Source of the DNA: Eubacteriales bacterium
GTDB lineage: Bacteria > Bacillota > Clostridia > Oscillospirales > CAG-382
NCBI GenBank assembly: GCA_028701715.1
Contig: JAQVQF010000029.1
Coordinates: 1-15,018 of the forward strand
Direction of reading: 5' to 3'
DNA: 15,018 nucleotides
Position numbers and translations under genes: made by a program. Positions 1-6,037 of this stretch are shown here, piece after piece; position 1 is the first letter of the stretch; every line of letters begins with the position of its first letter. Below the pieces are notes generated by a model. The model made no database searches and was not told the origin of the DNA. It saw nothing but the letters and a program-made list of their open reading frames with translations.

Positions 1-175
1 GTGGATGAGGGGTATCCCCGTCAAAGCCTTCGGTTACCATCTTCCCGATATGGAATGCCTCTCAAGGGTAAGGCGACCCCTCATCCGTCAGCCTTCGGCT
101 GCCACCTTCCCCCCGGGGGAAGGCTTACGAGAGAAGATACTCCCGTCAAAGCCTTTTGCCATCCGAATCGCTCCG
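1..175. repeat. Mosaic of degenerate intergenic repeats with strong hairpins
   Basis: No credible gene is seen here. The sequence contains three diverged direct copies of a motif of the form CCGTCA(AA)GCCTTCGGYTGCCA, beginning near 18, 85 and 144. GGATGAGGGG (3-12) is the exact reverse complement of CCCCTCATCC (77-86). CAGCC-TTC-GGCTG (89-101) is a tight hairpin, and CCTTCCCCC-C-GGGGGAAGG (105-123) is a 9-bp perfect stem around one base. Palindromic intergenic elements of this style are common in gut Clostridia genomes; that is recollection, not a search. The element could be a miniature mobile element, a transcript-end structure for a gene left of the window, or both. The left end is cut by the window. 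Confidence 0.6.
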
Positions 176-235
176 TAAGGGGCGTTTTTTATTGGAATTT
201 TTACGATTGTTTTTATTGGAATTTTAACGATACTC

Positions 236-264
236 TTGACAAACATGAAAAATAGTAGTATATT
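236..264 (+). promoter_or_regulatory. Sigma-A promoter of the AbrB-ABC operon
   Basis: TTGACA (236-241, six of six consensus), a 17-bp spacer, then TATATT (259-264, five of six). The predicted start is near 271, leaving a leader of about 35 bases before the AAAGGAG ribosome site at 292-298. GTAT and ATAC half-sites recur just downstream (GTATAACAAATCATAC at about 267-282, with another ATAC near 290). They could be an operator, possibly for the first gene product; this is inference. Confidence 0.75.
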
Positions 265-305
265 CAGTATAACAAATCATACTTTTCATACAAAGGAGCA
301 TAAGC

Positions 306-515
306 ATGGAGAAAATGGAGGGCAAATACTTCTTCGGCTCCGCCAAGGTGGGGTCGAAAGGACAGATAGTCATCCCCGCTGAGGCAAGAGAAATATTCGG
401 CATCAAGCCCGGTGACAATCTTATTATACTCGGCGACATCGAACAGGGACTGGCGATACCCACAAACAAAAGAGTGATTTCCCTTTTTGAAGCCGAGCTT
501 AAGGAGGACGAATAA
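306..515 (+). CDS. AbrB/MazE/SpoVT-type DNA-binding regulator
   Basis: A 69-residue protein with one swapped-hairpin AbrB-type domain over roughly residues 10-57. The family core is visible as VGSKGQIVIPAEAREIFGIKPGD, broken here as VGSKGQIVIP (15-24) then AREIFGIKPGD (27-37). Such proteins bind DNA as dimers through the N-terminal beta-hairpin and act as repressors or antitoxins. The ATG at 306 has AAAGGAG seven bases upstream. Its TAA overlaps the ATG of the ABC ATPase gene by one base, so the two are translated together and the protein is most simply the dedicated regulator of this transporter operon. No toxin partner is present, which argues against an antitoxin role. The target operator is not proven; GTAT/ATAC half-sites downstream of the promoter are candidates. 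Confidence 0.9.
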   Translation: MEKMEGKYFFGSAKVGSKGQIVIPAEAREIFGIKPGDNLIILGDIEQGLAIPTNKRVISLFEAELKEDE

Positions 516-1243
516 TGTTCTCGATAGAAACAAAAAAGCTGACGAAAACATACGGATCGCTGAAAGCGGTCGATACCCTTGATTTAACGGTGAACGAAGG
601 GGAGCTTTTTTCGCTCCTCGGAGTCAACGGCGCGGGTAAGACCACCGTGATCAAAATGCTCACCTGCCTAAGCCTTCCCACCTCGGGAGAAGCGTTTATA
701 AAAGGCATTAATGTTATAAACGAACCCGAAAAGGTCAAGAGCATAGTCGGTATATCACCGCAGGAAACCGCCGTCGCGCTCAACCTGACGGTGCGGGAAA
801 ATCTTGAATTCATTGCCGGAATATACGGCGTTGCCGATCCGAAGGGTAAAGCGACAAAGCTTATCGCCATGCTCCGTTTGGAAGAAAAGGAACAAACCCG
901 CGCGGCGAAGCTATCGGGCGGACAGCAAAGGCGTCTTTCGATAGCCATGGGCTTGATTTCCCAGCCCGAAGTGCTGTTTTTGGACGAACCCACGCTCGGA
1001 CTCGATGTGCTGGCAAGGCGGGAGCTGTGGAGCATACTCAGAGCCTTGAAGGGTAAAATTACGATAATACTCACCACCCATTACCTTGAGGAAGCCGAGG
1101 CGCTTTCCGACAGGATAGGTGTTATGTCAAAGGGCAGGCTGCTTGCCGTGGGTACTCCCGGCGAGCTTATGACGCTTACGCAAAAAACCAATTTTGAGGA
1201 CGCCTTCGTTGCGCTCGCGTCGGAGGAACGCTGTCAGTTATAA
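515..1243 (+). CDS. ABC transporter ATP-binding protein
   Basis: A 242-residue cytoplasmic ATPase with every nucleotide-binding motif intact: Walker A GVNGAGKTT (36-44), Q-loop Gln83, signature LSGGQ (133-137), Walker B VLFLDE (153-158), D-loop LGLD (161-164) and H-loop His189. It resembles the DrrA/NatA/CcmA-type ATPases that pair with ABC-2 exporter permeases, and the next gene is such a permease. AAGGAGG at 501-507 lies inside the end of the regulator gene and serves the ATG at 515, which overlaps the upstream TAA by one base. The stop codon TAA sits in the middle of a perfect 20-bp palindrome. The substrate cannot be told; drugs, lipids, peptides or ions are all carried by this class. Confidence 0.95.
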   Translation: MFSIETKKLTKTYGSLKAVDTLDLTVNEGELFSLLGVNGAGKTTVIKMLTCLSLPTSGEAFIKGINVINEPEKVKSIVGISPQETAVALNLTVRENLEFIAGIYGVADPKGKATKLIAMLRLEEKEQTRAAKLSGGQQRRLSIAMGLISQPEVLFLDEPTLGLDVLARRELWSILRALKGKITIILTTHYLEEAEALSDRIGVMSKGRLLAVGTPGELMTLTQKTNFEDAFVALASEERCQL

Positions 1244-1250
1244 CTGACAG
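1231..1250. repeat. Perfect 20-bp palindrome across the ATPase stop codon
   Basis: CTGTCAGTTA is followed directly by its exact reverse complement TAACTGACAG. It covers the last three ATPase codons, the stop (1241-1243) and seven bases of the 36-base gap to the permease. In RNA it would fold as a hairpin with a minimal loop; as DNA it is a symmetric protein-binding site. No T-tract follows, so it is not a standard terminator. Confidence 0.8.
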
Positions 1251-1279
1251 CCGTTCGGCGAAAGGATATGATTATATAA

Positions 1280-2041
1280 ATGAATAAAGCCTTAATATTT
1301 GCCAAAAGGAATGCCAAGGAAATACTCCGCGATCCGCTGAGCTGGATATTTTGCTTAGGCTTCCCCGTCGCCATGCTTGTTATGTTCCGTGTTATAAGCG
1401 CGTCATCACCGGGGGAAGCCGATCTCTTCGGGCTTGACAGCCTTGCTCCCGGAATCGCCGTTTTTTCGTTTTCCTTTGTAATGCTTTACATGGCGATACT
1501 AACCTCCAAGGATAAGTCGACCTTTTTCCTGATCAGGCTGTTTTCCGCGCCCATGACCACCTTTGACTTTCTGCTCGGCTACGCCATACCCGGGCTGGTA
1601 ATAGCGTTTGCACAGGTTATTTTATGCTTCGCGGCGTCGGCGGCAATCGCCGTATTTTCCGGGCAGGCTTTCAGTATAGCCGGGTATTTATGCGGAACAA
1701 TAGTGCTGTTTCCTCTTTCCGTACTTTTTATAGCCATGGGGATATTCTTCGGAACCGTGTTTTCGGAAAAAGCCGCTCCCGGAATGTCGTCATTGATCAT
1801 TTCCCTGTCCGGTATGCTCTCCGGTGCGTGGATGCCCCTCGAAACCATGAAAGCCTTCGGAACGGTATGCAGATTTCTGCCGTTTTATCCGACGGTGCGG
1901 ATGGGACGCGAGGCGGTTTCGCTCTGGAGCGGCGTATATAACAGCTTTCTGCTCGATACCGCAACCGTGCTTGGTTACATTGTTTTCGCGTGCTTTATAG
2001 CAACGCTTGCTTTCAAGTCCAAGATGAAAAAGGACAAATAA
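1280..2041 (+). CDS. ABC-2 type transporter permease
   Basis: A 253-residue integral membrane protein with about six hydrophobic segments (near residues 21-39, 55-75, 100-126, 134-160, 168-187 and 226-246). It has a short basic N-terminus ending KEILRDPLSW, typical of ABC-2 permeases, and a basic C-terminal tail. It would form the membrane channel for the ATPase encoded 36 bases upstream, giving a two-protein exporter as a 2+2 assembly. The start ATG at 1280 follows AAAGGA near 1260-1265; an earlier ATG at 1269 is closed by TAA after three codons. The operon ends in a strong hairpin eight bases after the stop. The substrate is unknown. Without a permease-specific motif the assignment stops at the family level. 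Confidence 0.9.
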   Translation: MNKALIFAKRNAKEILRDPLSWIFCLGFPVAMLVMFRVISASSPGEADLFGLDSLAPGIAVFSFSFVMLYMAILTSKDKSTFFLIRLFSAPMTTFDFLLGYAIPGLVIAFAQVILCFAASAAIAVFSGQAFSIAGYLCGTIVLFPLSVLFIAMGIFFGTVFSEKAAPGMSSLIISLSGMLSGAWMPLETMKAFGTVCRFLPFYPTVRMGREAVSLWSGVYNSFLLDTATVLGYIVFACFIATLAFKSKMKKDK

Positions 2042-2048
2042 ACAGAAG

Positions 2049-2073
2049 CGGACGGCAGTATGCCGTCCGTTTT
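2049..2073 (+). terminator. Rho-independent terminator of the ABC operon
   Basis: A perfect 9-bp stem CGGACGGCA/TGCCGTCCG with loop GTA (2049-2069) is followed by TTTT. It begins eight bases after the permease stop. Its T-tract overlaps the stop codon of the converging glycosylase gene. Confidence 0.85.
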
Positions 2074-2902
2074 ATTGCCGCTTACCTGAGGAAATCCACC
2101 GCTCGTAATAAAACAGGTATTGCTGGGCGATACCTCCGTATGGAGCGAATATTTTCTCGTCAAAGCTGTCACCGTAATACTTGTCTATCACTCTTTTTAT
2201 CCATACATCCTTCGGAAACGCCGAAAGAAAGGAATAGCCGAACAGCAGCACGCAGTCGGCGACCTTCGGCCCGACGCCCCTGATGGTCATGAGGTATTTC
2301 TTTGCTTCCTCATATTCCATTTTACCCGCCGCGTCGAGATCTATCTGCCCGCTTGCGACCTTTAACGCCGCGTCGGCGATATAATTCGCTCTGAAGCCGC
2401 TTTTTATAACCGCAAGCTTTTCCGCGCCCGCTTTTGCTATAACCTCCGCGGACGGAAAGGTATACGCGCCGCCGATATCCGTACCGAGGCTTTCGCACAG
2501 CCGTCCGATGATTTTTTTAATGCGCGGTATATTATTGTTTTGGGAAATAATAAACGAGCACAGGGTTTCCCACCTGTCCTGCCGGAGGATTCTTATTCCC
2601 CTGGATGCCTCCACGGCTTTCGCCGCCGTACCGTCGCGGCACAGCATATCGTTTATTCCGTTGTAATCGCGACTCAAATCAAAATAATCCTTCCATATTT
2701 TATTGAATTCGTCTTCGGCTACATTTTCGAAAACCGTATAATCATCCTCATCATAAAGGCGCAGCTTTCTGCCGAAAGCGACGCCCGAAAAACCGTTATC
2801 ATCCCTTTCAAAGCGAAAGCACTGACCGCAGTCGAAAATCTTTTCTATGGAAAACAACCCGTCCTTTTCTATGTAAGCGTTATTGTTTCTGAAATAAGTC
2901 AT
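2072..2902 (-). CDS. OGG1-like 8-oxoguanine DNA glycosylase/AP lyase
   Basis: A 276-residue base-excision-repair enzyme of the helix-hairpin-helix-GPD superfamily, OGG1 branch. It has an N-terminal OGG_N-like beta domain (about 10-90, with FDCGQCFRF at 23-31) and a helical catalytic half with SFIISQNNN (116-124). The HhH motif IRGVGPKVADC (207-217) carries the predicted Schiff-base lysine Lys213, and the conserved aspartate is Asp232 in FPKDVW. Both catalytic positions match OGG1 (GVGTKVADC and PVDVH in the human enzyme, from memory). It would remove 8-oxoG opposite C and nick the abasic site. The ATG at 2902 has AAGGGGA nine bases upstream (2912-2918 on the opposite strand). It is transcribed divergently from the DUF6062 gene across a 51-bp gap and converges on the ABC operon. 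Confidence 0.9.
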   Translation of the reverse strand: MTYFRNNNAYIEKDGLFSIEKIFDCGQCFRFERDDNGFSGVAFGRKLRLYDEDDYTVFENVAEDEFNKIWKDYFDLSRDYNGINDMLCRDGTAAKAVEASRGIRILRQDRWETLCSFIISQNNNIPRIKKIIGRLCESLGTDIGGAYTFPSAEVIAKAGAEKLAVIKSGFRANYIADAALKVASGQIDLDAAGKMEYEEAKKYLMTIRGVGPKVADCVLLFGYSFLSAFPKDVWIKRVIDKYYGDSFDEKIFAPYGGIAQQYLFYYERWISSGKRQ

Positions 2903-2930
2903 TGTTTTTCGTCCCCTTGTATGTTATACT
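2902..2930 (+). promoter_or_regulatory. Possible promoter of the DUF6062 gene
   Basis: TTGTTT (2902-2907, weak -35), a 17-bp spacer and TATACT (2925-2930, five of six). It would start transcription near 2937, just before GGAGG at 2940-2944. The same AT-rich patch read on the minus strand offers TATAAC (2923-2928) as a -10 for the glycosylase gene, so the two divergent promoters may overlap. The -35 elements are poor. Confidence 0.35.
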
Positions 2931-2953
2931 TTATCGAACGGAGGTTATTGAAA

Positions 2954-3637
2954 ATGCAGGAAAAAATTTATACCATACCCGTTAACGAGGCTTTCGAACA
3001 GTCCGACGAATGCCCGTTCTGCACGCTGTATAAAAAGCTGGAAGATAACGAAATCGACCTTATCACCGGCGCTTCCATGATGGAATCGGACGTCCGTATT
3101 AAAACGAACGAGCTGGGCTTCTGCCGCAAGCATTACGATAAAATGTTAAAATCGGGAGCAAGGCTGCCCGTTGCCCTGACGCTGCAGACACATCTCGATT
3201 CATTGAAAAAAGATATAATGCCGGGCGGTCTGTTTATCAAAGACGATGCCTCAAAGCCCGTCAAGCGGATAAAACAGCTTGATTCCGATTGTTATGTATG
3301 TCAGCGAATAGAGCGGCATTACGCCAAAATGTATGAAACCGCTTGCCTTCTGTTTGAAAACGAAGCGGAATTCCGCGGTAATTTTTTAAAGCAAAGCTAT
3401 TTTTGTCTTCCCCATTACGCAAGGCTGCTTGAGGTTTCCAAAAGGGTTAATTCCAAAAAGCGTCATGCCGAGCTTGTAAAAGCAGCGGGTGAGATTGTCG
3501 GCGCGTATATAAATTCGCTGTACGAGGATATTTCCCTTTTCTGTAAAAAATTCGACTACAACAGCCGCGACCTTCCCTGGGGAAATTCAAAGGATTCACC
3601 GGAAAGAGCGATAAGCTTCCTTTCCTCCGACGAATAA
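2954..3637 (+). CDS. DUF6062 family protein, duplicated Cys/His unit
   Basis: A 227-residue soluble protein that I recognise as the DUF6062 family, widespread in Clostridia and of unknown function. The N-terminus IYTIPVNEAF and the MMESDVRIKTNELGFCRKHY segment are characteristic. Two similar units are visible: CPFC (20-23) with GFCRKHY (Cys57, His60), and CYVC (113-116) with FCLPHY (Cys151, His154). Each CxxC + FCxxH set has the makings of a metal site, which is inference. There is no signal peptide or membrane segment. The open frame extends far upstream, over the glycosylase gene, but ATG 2954 is the start supported by GGAGG nine bases before it and by the family's N-terminus. The gene is monocistronic, and no convincing terminator hairpin follows it. 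Confidence 0.8.
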   Translation: MQEKIYTIPVNEAFEQSDECPFCTLYKKLEDNEIDLITGASMMESDVRIKTNELGFCRKHYDKMLKSGARLPVALTLQTHLDSLKKDIMPGGLFIKDDASKPVKRIKQLDSDCYVCQRIERHYAKMYETACLLFENEAEFRGNFLKQSYFCLPHYARLLEVSKRVNSKKRHAELVKAAGEIVGAYINSLYEDISLFCKKFDYNSRDLPWGNSKDSPERAISFLSSDE

Positions 3638-3701
3638 AAATATGTGCCCGATATAAGCGGTTAACATAACAAGCGCCGTAATTCTTTATTACGAAATTAT
3701 G

Positions 3702-3806
3702 AAATCCACATTTTCCACAGGGTTTTCCACATGGCTTTTAAGCATTTTCAAGCATATTTAAGCATAACAGCTGTGCTTATCCACATTATCCACAGGGTTT
3801 TCCACA
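3702..3806 (+). promoter_or_regulatory. DnaA-box cluster: two copies of a three-box module
   Basis: Five exact matches to TTWTNCACA lie on the same strand: TTTTCCACA at 3711-3719 and 3723-3731, TTATCCACA at 3777-3785 and 3786-3794, TTTTCCACA at 3798-3806. A near match AAATCCACA sits at 3702-3710. The boxes form two equal modules, 3702/3711/3723 and 3777/3786/3798, each with start-to-start spacings of 9 then 12 and a GGG linker before the third box, offset by exactly 75 bp. TTATCCACA is the canonical high-affinity DnaA site. The cluster lies just downstream of tsaD (formerly gcp). Genes on both sides read toward it, so it is more likely a DnaA titration or regulatory site than an origin; an origin is not excluded. 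Confidence 0.85.
3740..3765 (+). repeat. Three AAGCAT repeats at exact 10-bp phase
   Basis: AAGCAT occurs at 3740-3745, 3750-3755 and 3760-3765, that is, on the same helical face, within the spacer between the two DnaA-box modules. It is followed by the palindrome ACAGCTGT (3767-3774). Further AAGCAT copies occur outside the array, near 3827 and 3864. Confidence 0.7.
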
Positions 3807-3884
3807 AGAAAGTACAAGCATTATGTTAATCCGTTATTATTGAATTTGTCTGTTTTGCCCATAAAGCATTCTTGAAAACGCGCT

Positions 3885-4895
3885 TTATATCTCCATTGTG
3901 GCATAGGCGTTTTGATTGTGACAGCCCTTGCTGCCGCCAATATATTCGTAATATCCCTGCGAGGCTATCATGGCGGCATTGTCGCCGCAGAGCGAAAGCG
4001 GAGGGATAAACACTCCGATATTACGGGCTTCGCATATTTCGGTTACGGCTTTTCTCAGATGAGAATTCGCCGCCACTCCTCCCGCCAGCGCGACCGGCAG
4101 GGCTTTTTCGGTATCCAGTAATTTTTCAAGCCTTACGGAAACAGTATATATCAAGGCTTTTGTAAACGAGGCGGCAATGTCCGCCTTCATTTTATCGTCA
4201 AGGCTTTTTCCGCGAGCCTCTTGCGTATGAACATAATTTATTACCGCGGTTTTCAATCCCGAAAACGAAAAATCGTATTCCGAATCATGAACTGTGGCGG
4301 ATGTGAATTTGATCGCGTTTGCATCACCCGAACAGGCAAGCCTGTCCATGGCTGCTCCGCCCGGATACGACAGTCCCAAAACTCTCGCCGCTTTGTCAAA
4401 GGCTTCTCCCGCCGCGTCGTCGCGCGCTCTGCCGATAACGGCATAATCGGTGTAATCGTTGACAAGCATCAGCGATGTATGTCCTCCGGACACGACAAGG
4501 GCGTAAAACGGCGGCTTCAATTCGGGATAGACAAGATAGTTCGCCGCGACATGCCCGCGTATATGATGGGTGGGAATAAGCGTCTTACCGGCGGCGTAGG
4601 AAAGCCCCTTGGCGTAGGAAAGCCCGGTCAGAAGAGCGCCTATCAGCCCCGGCGCATAGGTCACCGCCACGGCGTCTATTTTATCAAGCGAAATACCTGC
4701 TTTTTTCAACGCCTCGCTCACCACGGCGGAAATCGCCTCGGTATGAGCGCGGGAGGCTATTTCCGGAACCACCCCGCCGTAAAGAGCGTGCGTTTCCACC
4801 TGCGTCGCCACGACGCTTGAAAGCACCTCCCTTCCGTCCTTAACGACAGACGCGGCGGTTTCGTCGCAGCTTGTTTCGATTCCTAAAATATACAT
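3885..4895 (-). CDS. tsaD: tRNA N6-adenosine threonylcarbamoyltransferase
   Basis: A 336-residue TsaD (Kae1/Gcp/YgjD) protein of normal length. With TsaB and TsaE it transfers the threonylcarbamoyl group from TC-AMP to A37 of ANN-decoding tRNAs in the cytoplasm. Visible landmarks are the N-terminal ILGIETSCDETAAS (3-16), the metal-binding histidines His111 and His115 in THHIRGH, SGGHT (136-140), LAGGVAANSHLR (270-281) and the metal-binding aspartate of CGDNAAM (Asp305). The ATG at 4895 lies inside the end of rimI (13-base overlap) and has GGAGG four bases upstream. The order rimI-tsaD matches Bacillus ydiD-ydiE, but tsaB and tsaE are not next to it and must lie elsewhere. It is the last gene of the operon starting near 6586. 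Confidence 0.97.
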   Translation of the reverse strand: MYILGIETSCDETAASVVKDGREVLSSVVATQVETHALYGGVVPEIASRAHTEAISAVVSEALKKAGISLDKIDAVAVTYAPGLIGALLTGLSYAKGLSYAAGKTLIPTHHIRGHVAANYLVYPELKPPFYALVVSGGHTSLMLVNDYTDYAVIGRARDDAAGEAFDKAARVLGLSYPGGAAMDRLACSGDANAIKFTSATVHDSEYDFSFSGLKTAVINYVHTQEARGKSLDDKMKADIAASFTKALIYTVSVRLEKLLDTEKALPVALAGGVAANSHLRKAVTEICEARNIGVFIPPLSLCGDNAAMIASQGYYEYIGGSKGCHNQNAYATMEI

Positions 4896-5350
4896 ATATC
4901 CTCCAAAGTCATATTGATCGCATCCGCTTCCTTATAATAACGCGGTCGTCTGCCGATTGCTTTAAAGCCGATTTTTTCGTAAAGCCGAATAGCCGCAATG
5001 TTATTTTCCGCAACCTCAAGGAAAGCCTTGACGCAGCCGCGTTCCTTCGCTTCCGAAAGCAAACGGCTAATAAGCGCATATGCAATTCCGCGGCGGCGGT
5101 ATTCCGCAAGCACGGCAATATTGGTTATCTGGCACTCGCCCGCTCCGGCATAGCAGCCGCAAACGCCTGCCATTTCCCCCGCCGAAAAAGCGGCAAGATA
5201 AATACCCGCGGGATTTTTTAAAAATAAAGTCAGCTCACTTTCGCTCCAAGGTACCGAAAGTGAGCTTTTTTCTATTCGGGCGGCGTCGATAACTTCCTCC
5301 GGAAGCACATGCCGTATGATTATGTTATCCGTTAAGCTTTGACCCTTCAT
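4883..5350 (-). CDS. rimI: Ribosomal protein S18 alanine N-acetyltransferase family (RimI)
   Basis: A 155-residue GNAT acetyltransferase from the ATG at 5350. The acetyl-CoA pyrophosphate loop is EYRRRGIAYALI (83-94). The C-terminal signature FLEVAENNIAAIRLYEKIGF (110-129) with following GRRPRYY is typical of RimI, including the tyrosine at 124 in the usual catalytic position. RimI acetylates the N-terminal alanine of S18. A longer reading from 5407 would run through the end of the preceding lipoprotein gene. The ATG at 5350 gives the usual RimI length and follows AAGGAT (5362-5367 on the opposite strand) by 11 bases. The gene begins 14 bases after the lipoprotein stop and overlaps tsaD by 13 bases, so translation is probably coupled. 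Other GNAT substrates are possible, but the tsaD linkage favours RimI. Confidence 0.9.
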   Translation of the reverse strand: MKGQSLTDNIIIRHVLPEEVIDAARIEKSSLSVPWSESELTLFLKNPAGIYLAAFSAGEMAGVCGCYAGAGECQITNIAVLAEYRRRGIAYALISRLLSEAKERGCVKAFLEVAENNIAAIRLYEKIGFKAIGRRPRYYKEADAINMTLEDICIF

Positions 5351-5364
5351 GCTTATATTTATCC

Positions 5365-6036
5365 TTATGATTCCGCCCACAGGCGATAGGTCAACTTGTA
5401 AGGGCAAAGATAGGAATAATTCGTGTTCATATCCAGCAGATAATTTACGCCGTTAAAATCGCGCCAAAATACCACCTCGTAATACAGGCCCGGATAATCC
5501 TCGGAAAGCAGTCTGATATGAACGATATAGTCGGCAACCGCTTCGTCCACCGTGGGCGCCGTAAACAGCACCGGTTCCTCTGTTGTCATGGCGTCGCGCA
5601 GAGCGTAGGTGTACTCGCTGTCGCCCGGGACATCGTATCTTCCGGTGTACTGGGGTTCGGCGATAAACTGGTCTATAAACAAGGAGGTTTCGCCTTCAAG
5701 ATACAAAAACGCCGCAATGGGATTAAAATTCTGTATGGTTATATCATCTTCTCCGGAAGCGCGGTAAACACGAGGGAGATCGATATCGTTATCACAAAGA
5801 AACCTCAGCGGTTCTTCGAATTGTATTTCGCAATATTCGTTCTTATACTCGTCCCTTGCGTAAACCTTACCGACCTTCAGCGCATACACCGCTCTGCCGC
5901 ACAGCACATAACCGATACCCGTTTCGACATCGTTAAAGCCGTATTCGTTGGATTTAACGTCAATTATATCCGAGCACGCGGTAAACGACATACAGAAGCA
6001 AATTAATAATATTAGTGCAACGGTTTTTTTAATCAT
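5365..6036 (-). CDS. Predicted lipoprotein of unknown function
   Basis: A 223-residue protein with a lipoprotein signal peptide: basic MIKK, hydrophobic residues 5-18 and a lipobox ending FTAC, with the lipid-bearing cysteine at 21. The rest is acidic, rich in aromatic residues (many Tyr and Phe), has no further membrane segment and no motif I recognise. It should sit on the outer face of the cytoplasmic membrane. The ATG at 6036 is one base past the deaminase stop, with AGGG eight to nine bases upstream, and rimI follows after 14 bases. It is thus embedded in an operon of cytoplasmic housekeeping genes, an odd setting for a surface protein. No function is assigned. Confidence 0.75.
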   Translation of the reverse strand: MIKKTVALILLICFCMSFTACSDIIDVKSNEYGFNDVETGIGYVLCGRAVYALKVGKVYARDEYKNEYCEIQFEEPLRFLCDNDIDLPRVYRASGEDDITIQNFNPIAAFLYLEGETSLFIDQFIAEPQYTGRYDVPGDSEYTYALRDAMTTEEPVLFTAPTVDEAVADYIVHIRLLSEDYPGLYYEVVFWRDFNGVNYLLDMNTNYSYLCPYKLTYRLWAES

Positions 6037-6037
6037 A

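Larger units (their letters stand above)
3638..3884. other. Gene-free convergent gap holding a DnaA-box cluster
   Basis: A 247-bp gap between two converging genes (DUF6062 and tsaD). There is no credible reading frame and no GC-rich terminator. A 7-bp stem ATAAAGC/GCTTTAT (3861-3867/3882-3888) overlaps the tsaD stop but has no T-tract. The central part is the DnaA-box cluster described separately. The flanks, about 3680-3701 and 3807-3860, are AT-rich. Confidence 0.7.

Noticed and set aside
306..515. AbrB-like protein as an antitoxin
   Set aside because: No toxin gene is adjacent; the overlap with an ABC transporter gene favours an operon regulator.
2540..2953. N-terminal extension of the DUF6062 frame
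   Set aside because: It runs antisense over the well-supported glycosylase gene; the ATG at 2954 has GGAGG and the family N-terminus.
3638..3884. Reading the DnaA-box cluster as the chromosomal origin
   Set aside because: No dnaA, dnaN, rpmH or rnpA is nearby, and genes on both sides are transcribed toward the cluster, so they would be head-on to forks leaving it. Kept as a DnaA-binding cluster; origin remains only a secondary possibility.
5351..5407. 19-residue N-terminal extension of RimI
   Set aside because: It overlaps the lipoprotein gene, lacks a ribosome site and exceeds the usual RimI length.
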